From positions 4,980 through 42,188 of the forward strand of contig NZ_JAJFAU010000026.1 in assembly GCF_022614595.1 (NCBI RefSeq): a stretch of 37,209 nt of DNA. Reading direction: 5' to 3'. Each line of letters starts with the position of its first letter. Positions within the stretch are counted from its first letter, which is position 1. Origin of the DNA: Streptomyces sp. CNQ085. Lineage in GTDB: Bacteria; Actinomycetota; Actinomycetes; Streptomycetales; Streptomycetaceae. This document shows positions 23,336-31,247 of this stretch, piece by piece. The notes below the pieces were generated by a model. It saw nothing but the letters and a program-made list of their open reading frames with translations. It was not told the DNA's origin and ran no database searches. The translations under genes and the position numbers were made by a program.

Positions 23336-24045
23336 GGGGACGATCCTTCCGGGCCGCGTCGTCGCGGTCGAGGGCGCCGGACACCGCGTCCGCCCCACAG
23401 CGCCGCCGTGACGGCGGCCACGGCGAAGCCCAGCAGCCAGCCGACGACCACGTCGGTGGGCCAGTGCACACCCAGGTAGACCCGGGTGAACCCCACCCCG
23501 GCGACACTCGCCGCGCCCACCCACAGGAGGGCCAGGCGCACGGGGCGGCCCGCTCCGCGCAGCTGCGCCAGCCACAGCAGCAGGCCGCAGGTGAGCGCCG
23601 CCGTCATGGCGTGGCCGGAGGGCAGCGCGGCGAAGTCCGCGGAGTCCACCGGATCACTCCAGCGCGGGCGGTCGCGGTCGAACAGGGCCTTCAGGGCCTG
23701 CTGGAGGAGGGCGCCGGCGATCGCGGCGGCCGAGAGCCAGAGCGCCGGCCGGCGCGCGCCGCGCAGCACCAGCCACACCACCGTCACCAGCAGCACGGCC
23801 CGCATCGTCCACGGATCCCAGACCCAGTCGGTCAGCACCCGGTTGAGCCGTGTCCAGCCGGGCTCGGTGACCGCTGTGCGGTGCAGCTCGCCCGTGACGC
23901 GTGCGTCGAGGTCCAGCAGCGGGTCCCACCCCGTCAGGACGAGCACGGTGAGCACGGCGGCGGCAACGGTGCACAGCGGGGCGGCGAGGTACGGGAAGGA
24001 AGGCCGGGGGGAACACCGGGAGGACGGCTGTGGGGAGGGGGTCAT
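23329..24045 (-). CDS. PAP2 superfamily membrane phosphatase
   Basis: A 238-residue membrane protein with about five or six hydrophobic segments. The three PAP2 signature motifs are present: KALFDRDRPR (C1), PSGHAMT (C2) and TRVYLGVHWPTDVVVG (C3, catalytic His and Asp). It should dephosphorylate a lipid phosphate or pyrophosphate such as phosphatidic acid or undecaprenyl pyrophosphate at the outer membrane face. ATG 24045 gives a normal cytoplasmic N-terminus; a TTG at 24078 would add 11 residues. It overlaps the downstream HAD relic by 7 bp. Confidence 0.88.
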   Translation of the reverse strand: MTPSPQPSSRCSPRPSFPYLAAPLCTVAAAVLTVLVLTGWDPLLDLDARVTGELHRTAVTEPGWTRLNRVLTDWVWDPWTMRAVLLVTVVWLVLRGARRPALWLSAAAIAGALLQQALKALFDRDRPRWSDPVDSADFAALPSGHAMTAALTCGLLLWLAQLRGAGRPVRLALLWVGAASVAGVGFTRVYLGVHWPTDVVVGWLLGFAVAAVTAALWGGRGVRRPRPRRRGPEGSSPW

Positions 24046-24133
24046 GCAGGAGAGAATCGCCGCTGGGAGGCGGTCCAACCGTCCGGTCGGCGAGTCGGCC
24101 GGTCGAGGGGGAGCGCGCAGCGGCGCGTGAACG

Positions 24134-25078
24134 TCAGCCCAGCGCCCTGAGCCCGGGGGCGAAGGCCACCAGCAGCGGCACCAGCGGCACCAGGGCCGCC
24201 AGCGCGGTCATCCGCAGCCGCCGGACCACCGTCAGCCGGGGAGCGGCCCTCAGCAGCCGGTCGACCCGCTGCGGCACCTGTGCGCCGCGGTGCGAGGCGT
24301 TCGGGTCGAAGACCCCGCGCTCCTCGTTGAGTTCCACCAGAGCCAGGGCCACCGCCAGCCGTCCGCAGCGCCGCGAGGCCACGTCGTCGGCCGCCAGCTC
24401 CACCAGCCGGTGCACCTGGTCCCGGAACGCGTGGAAGACCGGCACCTGCGGGAAGCCGGCGGCGAGCGCGGACGAGCAGTTCAGCAGCCAGTCGTGACGG
24501 GCCCGCAGATGGCCCCGCTCATGGGCGAGGACGGCGTCGAGCCTGCGTCCCTCGAGCCGGCGCAGGGCCGCGGTGGTGACCACGAGCCGGGGCGTGCTCC
24601 CCGGCAGCCACCAGGCGTCCGGGCGCTCGCTCTCCAGCACCGCCAGCCGCTCCCCGGAGGCCGGTTCCTCGCCGGGCAGCAGCGGGGCGCGGGCGAGGAG
24701 TTCGGCGCGCCGGGTACGCCGACGGGCGCGGGCGTGGCGGATCTCCCGAGTGAGCATCGCGGCGGTCCACAGGCCGCCGCAGGCGAGCACCACCGCCACC
24801 ACCGCGGGCCAGGAACCGCCGAACGCGCTGAGCCCGTACGCCTCGACGACCCGGCTCGGGGCCGGGGCGAAGACGTGGCCGCGCACGGCCTGCCAGGCCG
24901 CCGCGCCGGACAGGGCCATGGCGAGCACACAGCACAGCAGCACGGCGACCACCACGCACTGCCACACCAGCAGCGCCAGCACCGGCTCGCGGTCCGGCCA
25001 GGAGCCGCGGGCCAGCACGCGCGGCGCCGTCGCCGCGATCAGTGCGCCCAGGACGATCAGTGCGAGCGCGACCATCAT
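24134..25078 (-). CDS. M56 (BlaR1/MecR1-like) membrane metallopeptidase
   Basis: A 314-residue integral-membrane zinc peptidase. The zinc motif is HERGH (residues 186-190) in DAVLAHERGHLRARHDW, with a third ligand likely in LVELAADDVASRRCG. Hydrophobic segments lie at the N-terminus, near residues 35-60, 90-108, and at the C-terminus (MTALAALVPLVPLLVAFAPG). There is no extracellular penicillin-sensor domain. In Streptomyces such proteins usually pair with a BlaI/MecI repressor they cleave; none is visible here. The upstream neighbour is a broken DUF5134 gene, a frequent partner in my experience. Confidence 0.88.
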   Translation of the reverse strand: MMVALALIVLGALIAATAPRVLARGSWPDREPVLALLVWQCVVVAVLLCCVLAMALSGAAAWQAVRGHVFAPAPSRVVEAYGLSAFGGSWPAVVAVVLACGGLWTAAMLTREIRHARARRRTRRAELLARAPLLPGEEPASGERLAVLESERPDAWWLPGSTPRLVVTTAALRRLEGRRLDAVLAHERGHLRARHDWLLNCSSALAAGFPQVPVFHAFRDQVHRLVELAADDVASRRCGRLAVALALVELNEERGVFDPNASHRGAQVPQRVDRLLRAAPRLTVVRRLRMTALAALVPLVPLLVAFAPGLRALG

Positions 25079-25178
25079 GAGGACAGCCTATGAGCCGCCG
25101 ACCGCCCCGCGGCCGGCGGAAAACGTGAAGTGACGCACGCCTCACCGACGCGGCGTCCCACCGGTTCCGGCGGAGGCC

Positions 25179-25634
25179 TCAGGAGCTGAGCGGCATCGTG
25201 AACATCCCCATCCCCATCCCCAGCCGGCAGGCCGCCGCCACCTCCGGGCCCCATGGCGTCCCGGTACTTCGGACACCGTCCGCGCCGCCGTCCGTGCCGG
25301 CCCCGGACGGGAGGCGGGGGGGAGGCCTGCGCGGGAACCAGCCTGACCCCGGCGAGCAGCGTGTACAGCGTGAAGTAGACCAGCAGCGCTCCGGTCAGCG
25401 CCGCCGTGGAGGCCGGCCGCGCGGACGGTGCCGCATGGTGCCCGTGGGCGGGGGCGGCGGCTCCACCGCCGAGGCGGGTAGCGCCATCACGGCCATGCCC
25501 AGTCCCATGACCGCCTCGCCGGCGGCCTCCCGCCGCCGCCCGGGCGCACCGTCGCGCGCCTGCCGCAGGCAGTACACGCCCACGGTCCCGCACAGGGCCA
25601 CCAGCATCCAGCCGACCGGCTCCGGTCCGTGCAC
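25179..25634 (-). pseudogene. DUF5134 membrane protein, frameshifted
   Basis: A GTG at 25634, with GGGGAGGCGGG before it, starts a convincing DUF5134 N-terminus: HGPEPVGWMLVALCGTVG and GEAVMGLGMAVMALPASAV. That frame fails near 25470. A second frame gives STAALTGALLVYFTLYTLLAG, another membrane segment of the family. A third frame gives the C-terminus AACRLGMGMGMFTMPLSS and a stop at 25179. About 150 codons survive, fewer than the usual ~200, so both shifts and losses have occurred. The intact DUF5134 products are polytopic membrane proteins of unknown function. The 165 bases further upstream (25635-25799) show nothing I can support. Confidence 0.65.
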
Positions 25635-25799
25635 CCCGCCTCCCCGCCACACCCCCGGCCGGCCCCTCCGGCCTGTTCCGCGGGGAGGATGCCCGGAACC
25701 GGGCGCGCGCACGGGAGCGCGCGGGGGCAGTGGTGGAGCGCGGCCGGAGCGCATGCCCCGGTGCCGCGGGCAGCGTTGCCGGAACCCGTGCGGGAGGCT

Positions 25800-26192
25800 T
25801 CAGATTCCGGGGCGGTAGCGCAGCGGATGGTCCTCGGGAATCTCGACGAGGACGATCGGCACCCCGTCCGGATCACTGATCCACATCTCCACCAGTCCCC
25901 ACGGCTCGCGCCTGGGCCCGCGCGACACCTCCACGCCGCGGGCGGTGAGCTCTCGGTGGGCCCCGGCCGCGTCGGCGACCTGGAGCCACAGCCGCAGGCC
26001 GGGCGCGGGCGGGTCCTCGGACCGGCCGGAGACCTCCAGGAAACCGCCGCCCAGGAAGTAGACGGTCCCGCGCTCGGGCCCGGTGCCGAACTCCCGGTAC
26101 ACCGCCAGCCCCAGGGCTTCGCCGTAGAAGGCCCGCGAACGGTCCGGGTCGGTGGGGCGCAACAGGATCCGGCTGCTCAGTACGTGAACCAT
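25800..26192 (-). CDS. VOC family protein
   Basis: A 130-residue vicinal-oxygen-chelate protein: SSRILLRPTDPDRSRAFYGEA and LGLAVYREFG begin the first module, YFLGGGFLEVSG is the next strand, and LWLQVADAAGAHRELTARGVE with WGLVEMWISDPDGVPIVLVE forms the second. The sequence resembles the glyoxalase/fosfomycin-resistance-like group, but the substrate is not inferable. ATG 26192 gives the normal start. It is divergent from the GNAT gene. Confidence 0.85.
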   Translation of the reverse strand: MVHVLSSRILLRPTDPDRSRAFYGEALGLAVYREFGTGPERGTVYFLGGGFLEVSGRSEDPPAPGLRLWLQVADAAGAHRELTARGVEVSRGPRREPWGLVEMWISDPDGVPIVLVEIPEDHPLRYRPGI

Positions 26193-26280
26193 GCCGTCGA
26201 GCCTAGGCCGTGGCCGGAGTGCTGTCCGGCATACGAGCCGGCCGGCCGGGGCGCGTGGACGGAGGGTTAGGCTCGGCTCC

Positions 26281-26907
26281 ATGAACGTCCCGAACGTCCT
26301 GAACACCGTGAGCGGCCCCACCTCCCCGGTCCCCGGCCTCACCCCCGGGACCGCTCCCGGTCCGGGTTTCAGGACCGCGGGCGAGGACGACGTCCCCGCG
26401 CTGGTCGCCCTGGTGGAGTCGGCGTACCGGGGCGAGGCCAGCCGGACGGGCTGGACCACCGAGGCGGATCTGCTGGATGGACAACGCACCGACCCCGAGG
26501 GAGTCGCCGGCATCATCCGCGCCCCCGGCAGCCTGATGCTGGTCGCCGAGCGGGACGGGCAGCCGGTCGCCTGCTGCCAGCTGGAGCGCCGTGCGGGCGA
26601 GGCGGGGGAGGCCGTCGCGTACTTCGGGATGTTCGCCGTCCGGCCGGCCCTCCAGGGCGGCGGGCTGGGCAGGGCGGTCCTGGCGGAGGCCGAGCGGGTG
26701 GCGCGGGAGCGCTGGCAGGCCAGCGAGATGCACATGACGGTGATCACCGCCAGGGCGGACCTGATCGCCTGGTACGAGCGCCGCGGTTACGTCCGCACCG
26801 GACGCACCAGCCCCTTCCCGTACGGCGACGAGCGCTTCGGAGTCCCGCTCCGCGACGATCTGCGGTTCGAGCTGCTGGTCAAGCCGCTCCGCCGGCCGCC
26901 TTCCTGA
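26281..26907 (+). CDS. GNAT family N-acetyltransferase
   Basis: A 208-residue GNAT acetyltransferase. After a Pro-rich head, the domain starts at FRTAGEDDVPALVALVESAY; the acetyl-CoA-binding motif is FAVRPALQGGGLGRAVLAEAE (Q-x-x-G-x-G form), followed by LIAWYERRGYVRTGR. The substrate is unknown. ATG 26281 is the only well-placed start. Its 3' end overlaps the glycerophosphodiesterase gene on the opposite strand by 29 bp, so neither gene has its own 3' spacer. Confidence 0.88.
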   Translation: MNVPNVLNTVSGPTSPVPGLTPGTAPGPGFRTAGEDDVPALVALVESAYRGEASRTGWTTEADLLDGQRTDPEGVAGIIRAPGSLMLVAERDGQPVACCQLERRAGEAGEAVAYFGMFAVRPALQGGGLGRAVLAEAERVARERWQASEMHMTVITARADLIAWYERRGYVRTGRTSPFPYGDERFGVPLRDDLRFELLVKPLRRPPS

Positions 26908-27562
26908 CGGCGGGCAGGTCGGTGACCACGCCGTCCAGGCCCAGCTCACGCACGCGGGCCAGGTCCTGGTCGGTGTTGACCGTCCACGAGATCACCTTCA
27001 GGCCCGCGGCGCGGCAGCGTCCGACGACCTCCGCGTCCAGCCGGCGCAGTTCGCAGGAGACCATCGCGGCTCCCAGTTCCACGGCGCGCTCGGGAGCGGT
27101 GGGCGTGGAGGAGCCGGTGACCAGCGCGATGGGGAGGTCCGGCAGCAGCCCGCGGGTTTCGCGCAGGGCTTCGTCGTGGAACGAGATCACCGTGATCCGC
27201 CGCTGAAGACCGAGCCGCTCGACGGTCTTCGCCAGCACCCGGGCCGCGGCACGGTCCTTGATCTCGGCCTGGAGCGGTGCGGAGACCGCTTCCACGACCT
27301 CCTCGAAGACGGGGACGCGCTCGCCCCGGCCGGCGTCCAGCTCGCGCAGTTCGGCCAGGGTCTTCCCGGCCACCGGACCGGAGCCGTCGGTGGTGCGGTC
27401 CACGTCGGCGTCGTGCATCACCACCAGTGCGCCGTCCCGGCTCAGGTGGAGGTCCAGTTCGATGACGTCGAAGCCCTCGCGGTCGGCCCGGACGAAGGAG
27501 CGCAGGGTGTTCTCGGGCTCGACGCCCATCACCCCGCGGTGTCCGACGGTCAGCAGTGGCAC
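26879..27562 (-). CDS. Glycerophosphodiester phosphodiesterase
   Basis: A 227-residue GDPD-type TIM barrel. The catalytic elements are visible: VGHRGVMGVEPENTLRSF (His-Arg and Glu-Asn), ELDLHLSRDGALVVMHDADV with the metal ligands and second His, then LQAEIKD and the closing VISWTVNTDQDLARVRELG. It hydrolyses glycerophosphodiesters to glycerol-3-phosphate and an alcohol. No signal peptide, so cytoplasmic. GTG 27562 is the start; the further in-frame upstream ATG would add a non-conserved 18-residue Arg-rich head. Confidence 0.9.
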   Translation of the reverse strand: MPLLTVGHRGVMGVEPENTLRSFVRADREGFDVIELDLHLSRDGALVVMHDADVDRTTDGSGPVAGKTLAELRELDAGRGERVPVFEEVVEAVSAPLQAEIKDRAAARVLAKTVERLGLQRRITVISFHDEALRETRGLLPDLPIALVTGSSTPTAPERAVELGAAMVSCELRRLDAEVVGRCRAAGLKVISWTVNTDQDLARVRELGLDGVVTDLPAVRKAAGGAA

Positions 27563-27734
27563 GGCGCGTTCTCGCTTTCCTGCGGTGTCCCGGGAGGTGG
27601 TGCGTACGCGCGGCAAGGGTAGCCGCGGACGATCACCGCCCGCGGAGCGGGGTGCCCGTGGCGGGGAAGGCCGGGCGCGGAGCGGGCAGGAGGCGTGGGA
27701 TCGCCGCGCGTACGGAGATCCCTTCCCCTCCAGG

Positions 27735-27757
27735 GGGTGTTCACAGGAAGAACACCC
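27735..27757. promoter_or_regulatory. 8-bp dyad upstream of the DUF6421 operon
   Basis: GGGTGTTC (27735-27742) and GAACACCC (27750-27757) are perfect inverted repeats with a 7-base centre. The dyad lies 42 bp upstream of the -35 box of the DUF6421 promoter, an activator-like position. The rest of the 300-bp gap (27563-27862) shows nothing else apart from the promoter. Confidence 0.6.
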
Positions 27758-27798
27758 GCGTTGCGAGTAGATGACGGAAGAATTTCCTCACCCTCGGG

Positions 27799-27827
27799 TT
27801 GATCGGTGAAGTCTGCGCGGCTACGGT
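27799..27827 (+). promoter_or_regulatory. Promoter of the DUF6421 operon
   Basis: TTGATC (27799-27804), a 17-base spacer and TACGGT (27822-27827) form a good housekeeping-sigma promoter. Transcription would start near 27834, giving a leader of about 30 bases with GAAGGGG before the ATG at 27863. Confidence 0.6.
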
Positions 27828-27862
27828 GCTGGTACGAGAGTTTCTTCTGTGAAGGGGTAGTG

Positions 27863-29275
27863 ATGACGGAAATCCTTTCGCCCGCGGTGATGACGGGTGG
27901 CGCTCCGACCGCCGACGGCCCGTCCGCTGGCCGTGTGGTGGAGCACCCCGCCTGGGCAGTGCTCAAGGAGGCCGTCGAAGCCGTCCGCCCCGCCCAGTCG
28001 AAGGACGGCTCCATCGACTTCGAGGCCGAGGGCGCCCCAGCGCGGGCCGAGGTCGAGCGGCTCGTCGAGCGGGTCGTGGCCTGCGTCGAGGAACTCGCGC
28101 CGCTGCTCCCGCACAACGAGGCGTACCACCGCGCCCTGGTGGCCGACCTGCGCCGCTGGGCCGGGAGCGGCTTCGGCGTCCCCGACTTCCTGGACTCCCT
28201 GCTGGCCTTCCGGCCCGCCTCCCACCGCGTCGACGGCCTCCAGCACCTGGTCGTCTTCCCCATGTACACGCAGAACGGCAATCCCGACCGCAATCTGGAG
28301 GCTGTCGCCCTGCGCGTGGTCTGGCCGGACTGGCTGGCCGAACTGGAGCGCACCCGCTACGACAACCCGCTCTTCCTCGGCATCACCTTCGAGGACTTCA
28401 CCAGCGGCTACGACACCCACTCCGCGGTCCTCTTCCCCGAGACCGTCGCCGTGCGCGAGGCGCCCGAGCGGTTCTCCTGGGGAGGGATCTTCTGCGACCG
28501 GGAGGCCGCCCGTTTCCGCCGCGTCGTCGACGCCGCCTGCGAGGTCACCAAGCTGGAGCTGCCCGAGGACGCCCGGGGGCTGCTGGCCGACCAGAAGCGC
28601 GCCCAGCAGACCTTCGTGCTGTGGGACATGGTCCACGACCGCACCCACAGCCACGGCGACCTGCCCTTCGACCCTTTCATGATCAAGCAGCGCCAGCCGT
28701 TCTGGATGTACGGCCTGGAGGAGCTGCGCTGCGACCTCACCGCCTTCCACGAGGCCGTGAAGCTGGAGGCCGACGGTTTCGAGCAGGGCCGCGACGTGCA
28801 GTACGCCGTGCTGCTGGAGCGCCTGTTCCGCTTCCCCGTCACCGGTGAGCGCAGCCGCAACTACGACGGGCTGGGCGGCCAGCTGCTGTTCGCCTACCTC
28901 CACAAGCACGACGCCCTGCGCTGGACGGACAACAAGCTCGGCATCGACTGGCAGCGGGCGCGGGAGGTGACCGTGCACCTGCGCGAGGAGATCGAGACTC
29001 TCTACCGGGAGGGCATCGACCGCCCGAAGCTGGTCCACTGGTTCAAGGCCTACGAGCTGGTCTCCACCTACCTCGCCCCGCATCCCGGCTCGGCCTGGGC
29101 CAAGGGCCCAGACGCCCTGGACCTGAGCCTGCCGCCGCGCAAGCTGGTGGACGACGTGCTCCCCGACGAGTTCCCGCTGAGCATGTTCTACGAGGCCCTC
29201 GCCAAGAAGCTGCGTAACGTGATCGCGTCGACCAAGGGCATCACCGCCGAGTCCGCCCTCCCGGCCGCGGCGTGA
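27863..29275 (+). CDS. DUF6421 family protein
   Basis: A 470-residue cytoplasmic protein that I match to the actinobacterial DUF6421 family; its function is not known to me. Two motif clusters stand out in the most conserved-looking part: HDRTHSH at 258-264, and EELRCD at 286-291 within YGLEELRCDLTAFHEA. An H-x-x-x-H followed about 25 residues later by EExxxD is reminiscent of gluzincin peptidases such as M49 (HExxGH and EExxAD), but with Asp in place of the usual Glu; this is only a suggestion. ATG 27863 fits GAAGGGGTAGTG upstream. It is the first gene of an operon with an SDR and a threonine aldolase. Confidence 0.8.
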   Translation: MTEILSPAVMTGGAPTADGPSAGRVVEHPAWAVLKEAVEAVRPAQSKDGSIDFEAEGAPARAEVERLVERVVACVEELAPLLPHNEAYHRALVADLRRWAGSGFGVPDFLDSLLAFRPASHRVDGLQHLVVFPMYTQNGNPDRNLEAVALRVVWPDWLAELERTRYDNPLFLGITFEDFTSGYDTHSAVLFPETVAVREAPERFSWGGIFCDREAARFRRVVDAACEVTKLELPEDARGLLADQKRAQQTFVLWDMVHDRTHSHGDLPFDPFMIKQRQPFWMYGLEELRCDLTAFHEAVKLEADGFEQGRDVQYAVLLERLFRFPVTGERSRNYDGLGGQLLFAYLHKHDALRWTDNKLGIDWQRAREVTVHLREEIETLYREGIDRPKLVHWFKAYELVSTYLAPHPGSAWAKGPDALDLSLPPRKLVDDVLPDEFPLSMFYEALAKKLRNVIASTKGITAESALPAAA

Positions 29276-29307
29276 CCACCGGACGTAACAGAGAGGCGAT
29301 CACCACC

Positions 29308-30078
29308 ATGACCAGCACACCCAACGGCAACGGCGGCCCCCTGGACGGCGCCGTCGTCGCCGTCGCCGGCGCGGCCGGGCCCGCCGGCCGGGCCGCGCTG
29401 CTGAACCTGGCCGAACGGGGCGCCACCGTCGTCGCCGCCGACGCGGACGCCGAACGGCTGGCCGAGGCCGTGGACAGGGCCCGCTTCGCGCACGGCGGAG
29501 CCGCCGTCACCGGCGACACCGTCGACCTGCTCGACCTGGAGGCCACCCGCGAATGGGCCACCCGCACCGAGAACGAGTACGGCCGCGTCGACGGGCTGGT
29601 GCACCTGGTCGGCGGCTGGCGCGGCTCGGCGGCCTTCGCCGAGACCGACCTGTCCCACTGGGACCTGCTGGAGAAGCTGCTGGTACGCACCGTGCAGCAC
29701 ACCTCCCTGGCCTTCGAGGGAGCCCTGCGCCGCAGCGGAAACGGCCGCTACGTCCTGATCAGCGCCGCCGGCGCCACCCGCCCCACCGCCGGCAACGCCG
29801 CCTACTCCGCGGCCAAGGCCGCGGCCGAGGCATGGACGCTGGCCCTGGCCGACGCCTTCCGCAAGGCGGGCAAGGGGTCGGATGCGGGGCCTCCGGCCGC
29901 TGCTGCCATCCTGGTGGTCAAGGCGCTGGTCAACGACGCGATGCGCGCCGAGCGCCCGAACGCCAAGTTCGCGGGCTTCACCGATGTCGGGGAGCTGGCC
30001 GAGGCCATCGCCGGTGTCTGGGACAAGTCCGCCGAGGAAGTGAACGGACACCGCCTGTGGCTGACCCCGCAACCGTAG
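29308..30078 (+). CDS. Short-chain dehydrogenase/reductase
   Basis: A 256-residue classical SDR. The nucleotide site is VVAVAGAAGPAGRAALLNLAE (a variant of TGxxxGxG), with an acidic residue after the second strand (VVAADADAE), favouring NAD(H). The catalytic Ser lies in YVLISAAGATRP and the Tyr-Lys pair in AAYSAAKAAAEAW. The ATG at 29308 follows GAGAGG. It is 32 bp after the DUF6421 gene and overlaps the aldolase start, so all three belong to one operon. Substrate unknown; a beta-hydroxy amino acid or its ketone would suit the aldolase neighbour (inference). Confidence 0.85.
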   Translation: MTSTPNGNGGPLDGAVVAVAGAAGPAGRAALLNLAERGATVVAADADAERLAEAVDRARFAHGGAAVTGDTVDLLDLEATREWATRTENEYGRVDGLVHLVGGWRGSAAFAETDLSHWDLLEKLLVRTVQHTSLAFEGALRRSGNGRYVLISAAGATRPTAGNAAYSAAKAAAEAWTLALADAFRKAGKGSDAGPPAAAAILVVKALVNDAMRAERPNAKFAGFTDVGELAEAIAGVWDKSAEEVNGHRLWLTPQP

Positions 30079-31172
30079 AGGCCCACCCGACCGAGGAGCC
30101 CCCGGCATCCCCACCGACGGATGCCCGGCGCCGCCACGATCCGCGGACGCGCGGCTTCGCCAGCGACAACTACGCGGGCGCGCACCCGGAGATCCTGGCG
30201 GCGCTCGCCCTCGCCAACGGCGGTCACCAGACCGCCTACGGGGAAGACGACTACACCGCCCACCTCCAGGAGGTCTTCCGCGCCCATCTCGGGCCGGCGG
30301 CGGAGGTCTTCCCGGTGTTCAACGGCACCGGCGCCAACGTCGTGGCCCTCCAGGCCCTCACCGACCGCTGGGGCGCGGTCGTCGCCGCCGAGAGTGCCCA
30401 CATCAACACCGACGAGTGCGGCGCACCCGAACGGGTCGGCGGGCTGAAGCTGCTGACCGTACCCACCGAACACGGCAAGCTCACCCCCGGACTCGTCGAG
30501 CGCGAGGCGTACGGCTTCGACGACGAGCACCGGGCGATGCCGCAGGCCGTCTCGATCACCCAGAACACCGAACTGGGCACCGTCTACACGCCCGAGGAGA
30601 TCCGGGCGATCTGCGAGACGGCCCACGAACGCGGCCTGGCCGTCCACCTCGACGGCGCCCGCATCGCCAACGCGGCGGCCGCGCTGGACGTGCCGCTGCG
30701 GGCGTTCACCACGGACGCGGGCGTGGACGTGCTCTCCTTCGGCGGCACCAAGAACGGCATGCTCTTCGGCGAGGCCGTCGTCGTGCTGAACCCCGGCGCG
30801 GTGCGGGCGATGAAGCACCTGCGGAAGCTGTCGATGCAGCTGGCGTCCAAGATGCGGTTCGTCTCCGTGCAGTTCGAGGCGCTGCTCGCCGGAGACCTGT
30901 GGCTGCGCAGCGCCTCCCACGCCAACGCCATGGCCCGGCGGCTGGCCGACGGCGCGCGCACCGTCGACGGAGTGGAGATCCTCCACCCCGTCCAGGCCAA
31001 CGCCGTCTTCGCGCGGCTGCCCCACGACGTGAGTGAGCGGCTGCGCAAGCGCCACCGCTTCTACTTCTGGGACGAGGCCGCCGGCGACGTGCGCTGGATG
31101 TGCTCCTTCGACACCACCGAGGAGGACGTCGACGGCTTCGTCGCCGCGCTGCGGGAGGAGATGGCCCGCTGA
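30057..31172 (+). CDS. Low-specificity threonine aldolase family enzyme
   Basis: A 371-residue fold-type I PLP enzyme of the threonine aldolase (beta-eliminating lyase) family. Motifs: FASDNYAGAHPEILAALA, YGEDDYTAHLQEVF, FNGTGANVVALQAL, the substrate/PLP segment VHLDGARIANAAAAL, and the Schiff-base Lys in LSFGGTKNGMLFGEA. It should cleave L-threonine or related beta-hydroxy amino acids to glycine and an aldehyde. GTG 30057 is the in-frame start nearest the conserved region and overlaps the SDR end by 22 bp; no strong ribosome site is visible, consistent with coupling. Confidence 0.88.
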   Translation: MADPATVEAHPTEEPPASPPTDARRRHDPRTRGFASDNYAGAHPEILAALALANGGHQTAYGEDDYTAHLQEVFRAHLGPAAEVFPVFNGTGANVVALQALTDRWGAVVAAESAHINTDECGAPERVGGLKLLTVPTEHGKLTPGLVEREAYGFDDEHRAMPQAVSITQNTELGTVYTPEEIRAICETAHERGLAVHLDGARIANAAAALDVPLRAFTTDAGVDVLSFGGTKNGMLFGEAVVVLNPGAVRAMKHLRKLSMQLASKMRFVSVQFEALLAGDLWLRSASHANAMARRLADGARTVDGVEILHPVQANAVFARLPHDVSERLRKRHRFYFWDEAAGDVRWMCSFDTTEEDVDGFVAALREEMAR

Positions 31173-31182
31173 GACCGCGCTG

Positions 31183-31218
31183 GGCGGCCCGCCGGCCGGA
31201 AAGGGGCGGCGGGCCGCC
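31183..31218. terminator. Terminator of the DUF6421 operon
   Basis: GGCGGCCCGCC (31183-31193) and GGCGGGCCGCC (31208-31218) form a perfect 11-bp stem with a 14-base loop, 10 bases after the aldolase stop and before the converging acyltransferase gene. Confidence 0.75.
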
Positions 31219-31247
31219 TTCGGGTCGCGCGCGGTCCCCGGCCCGCC

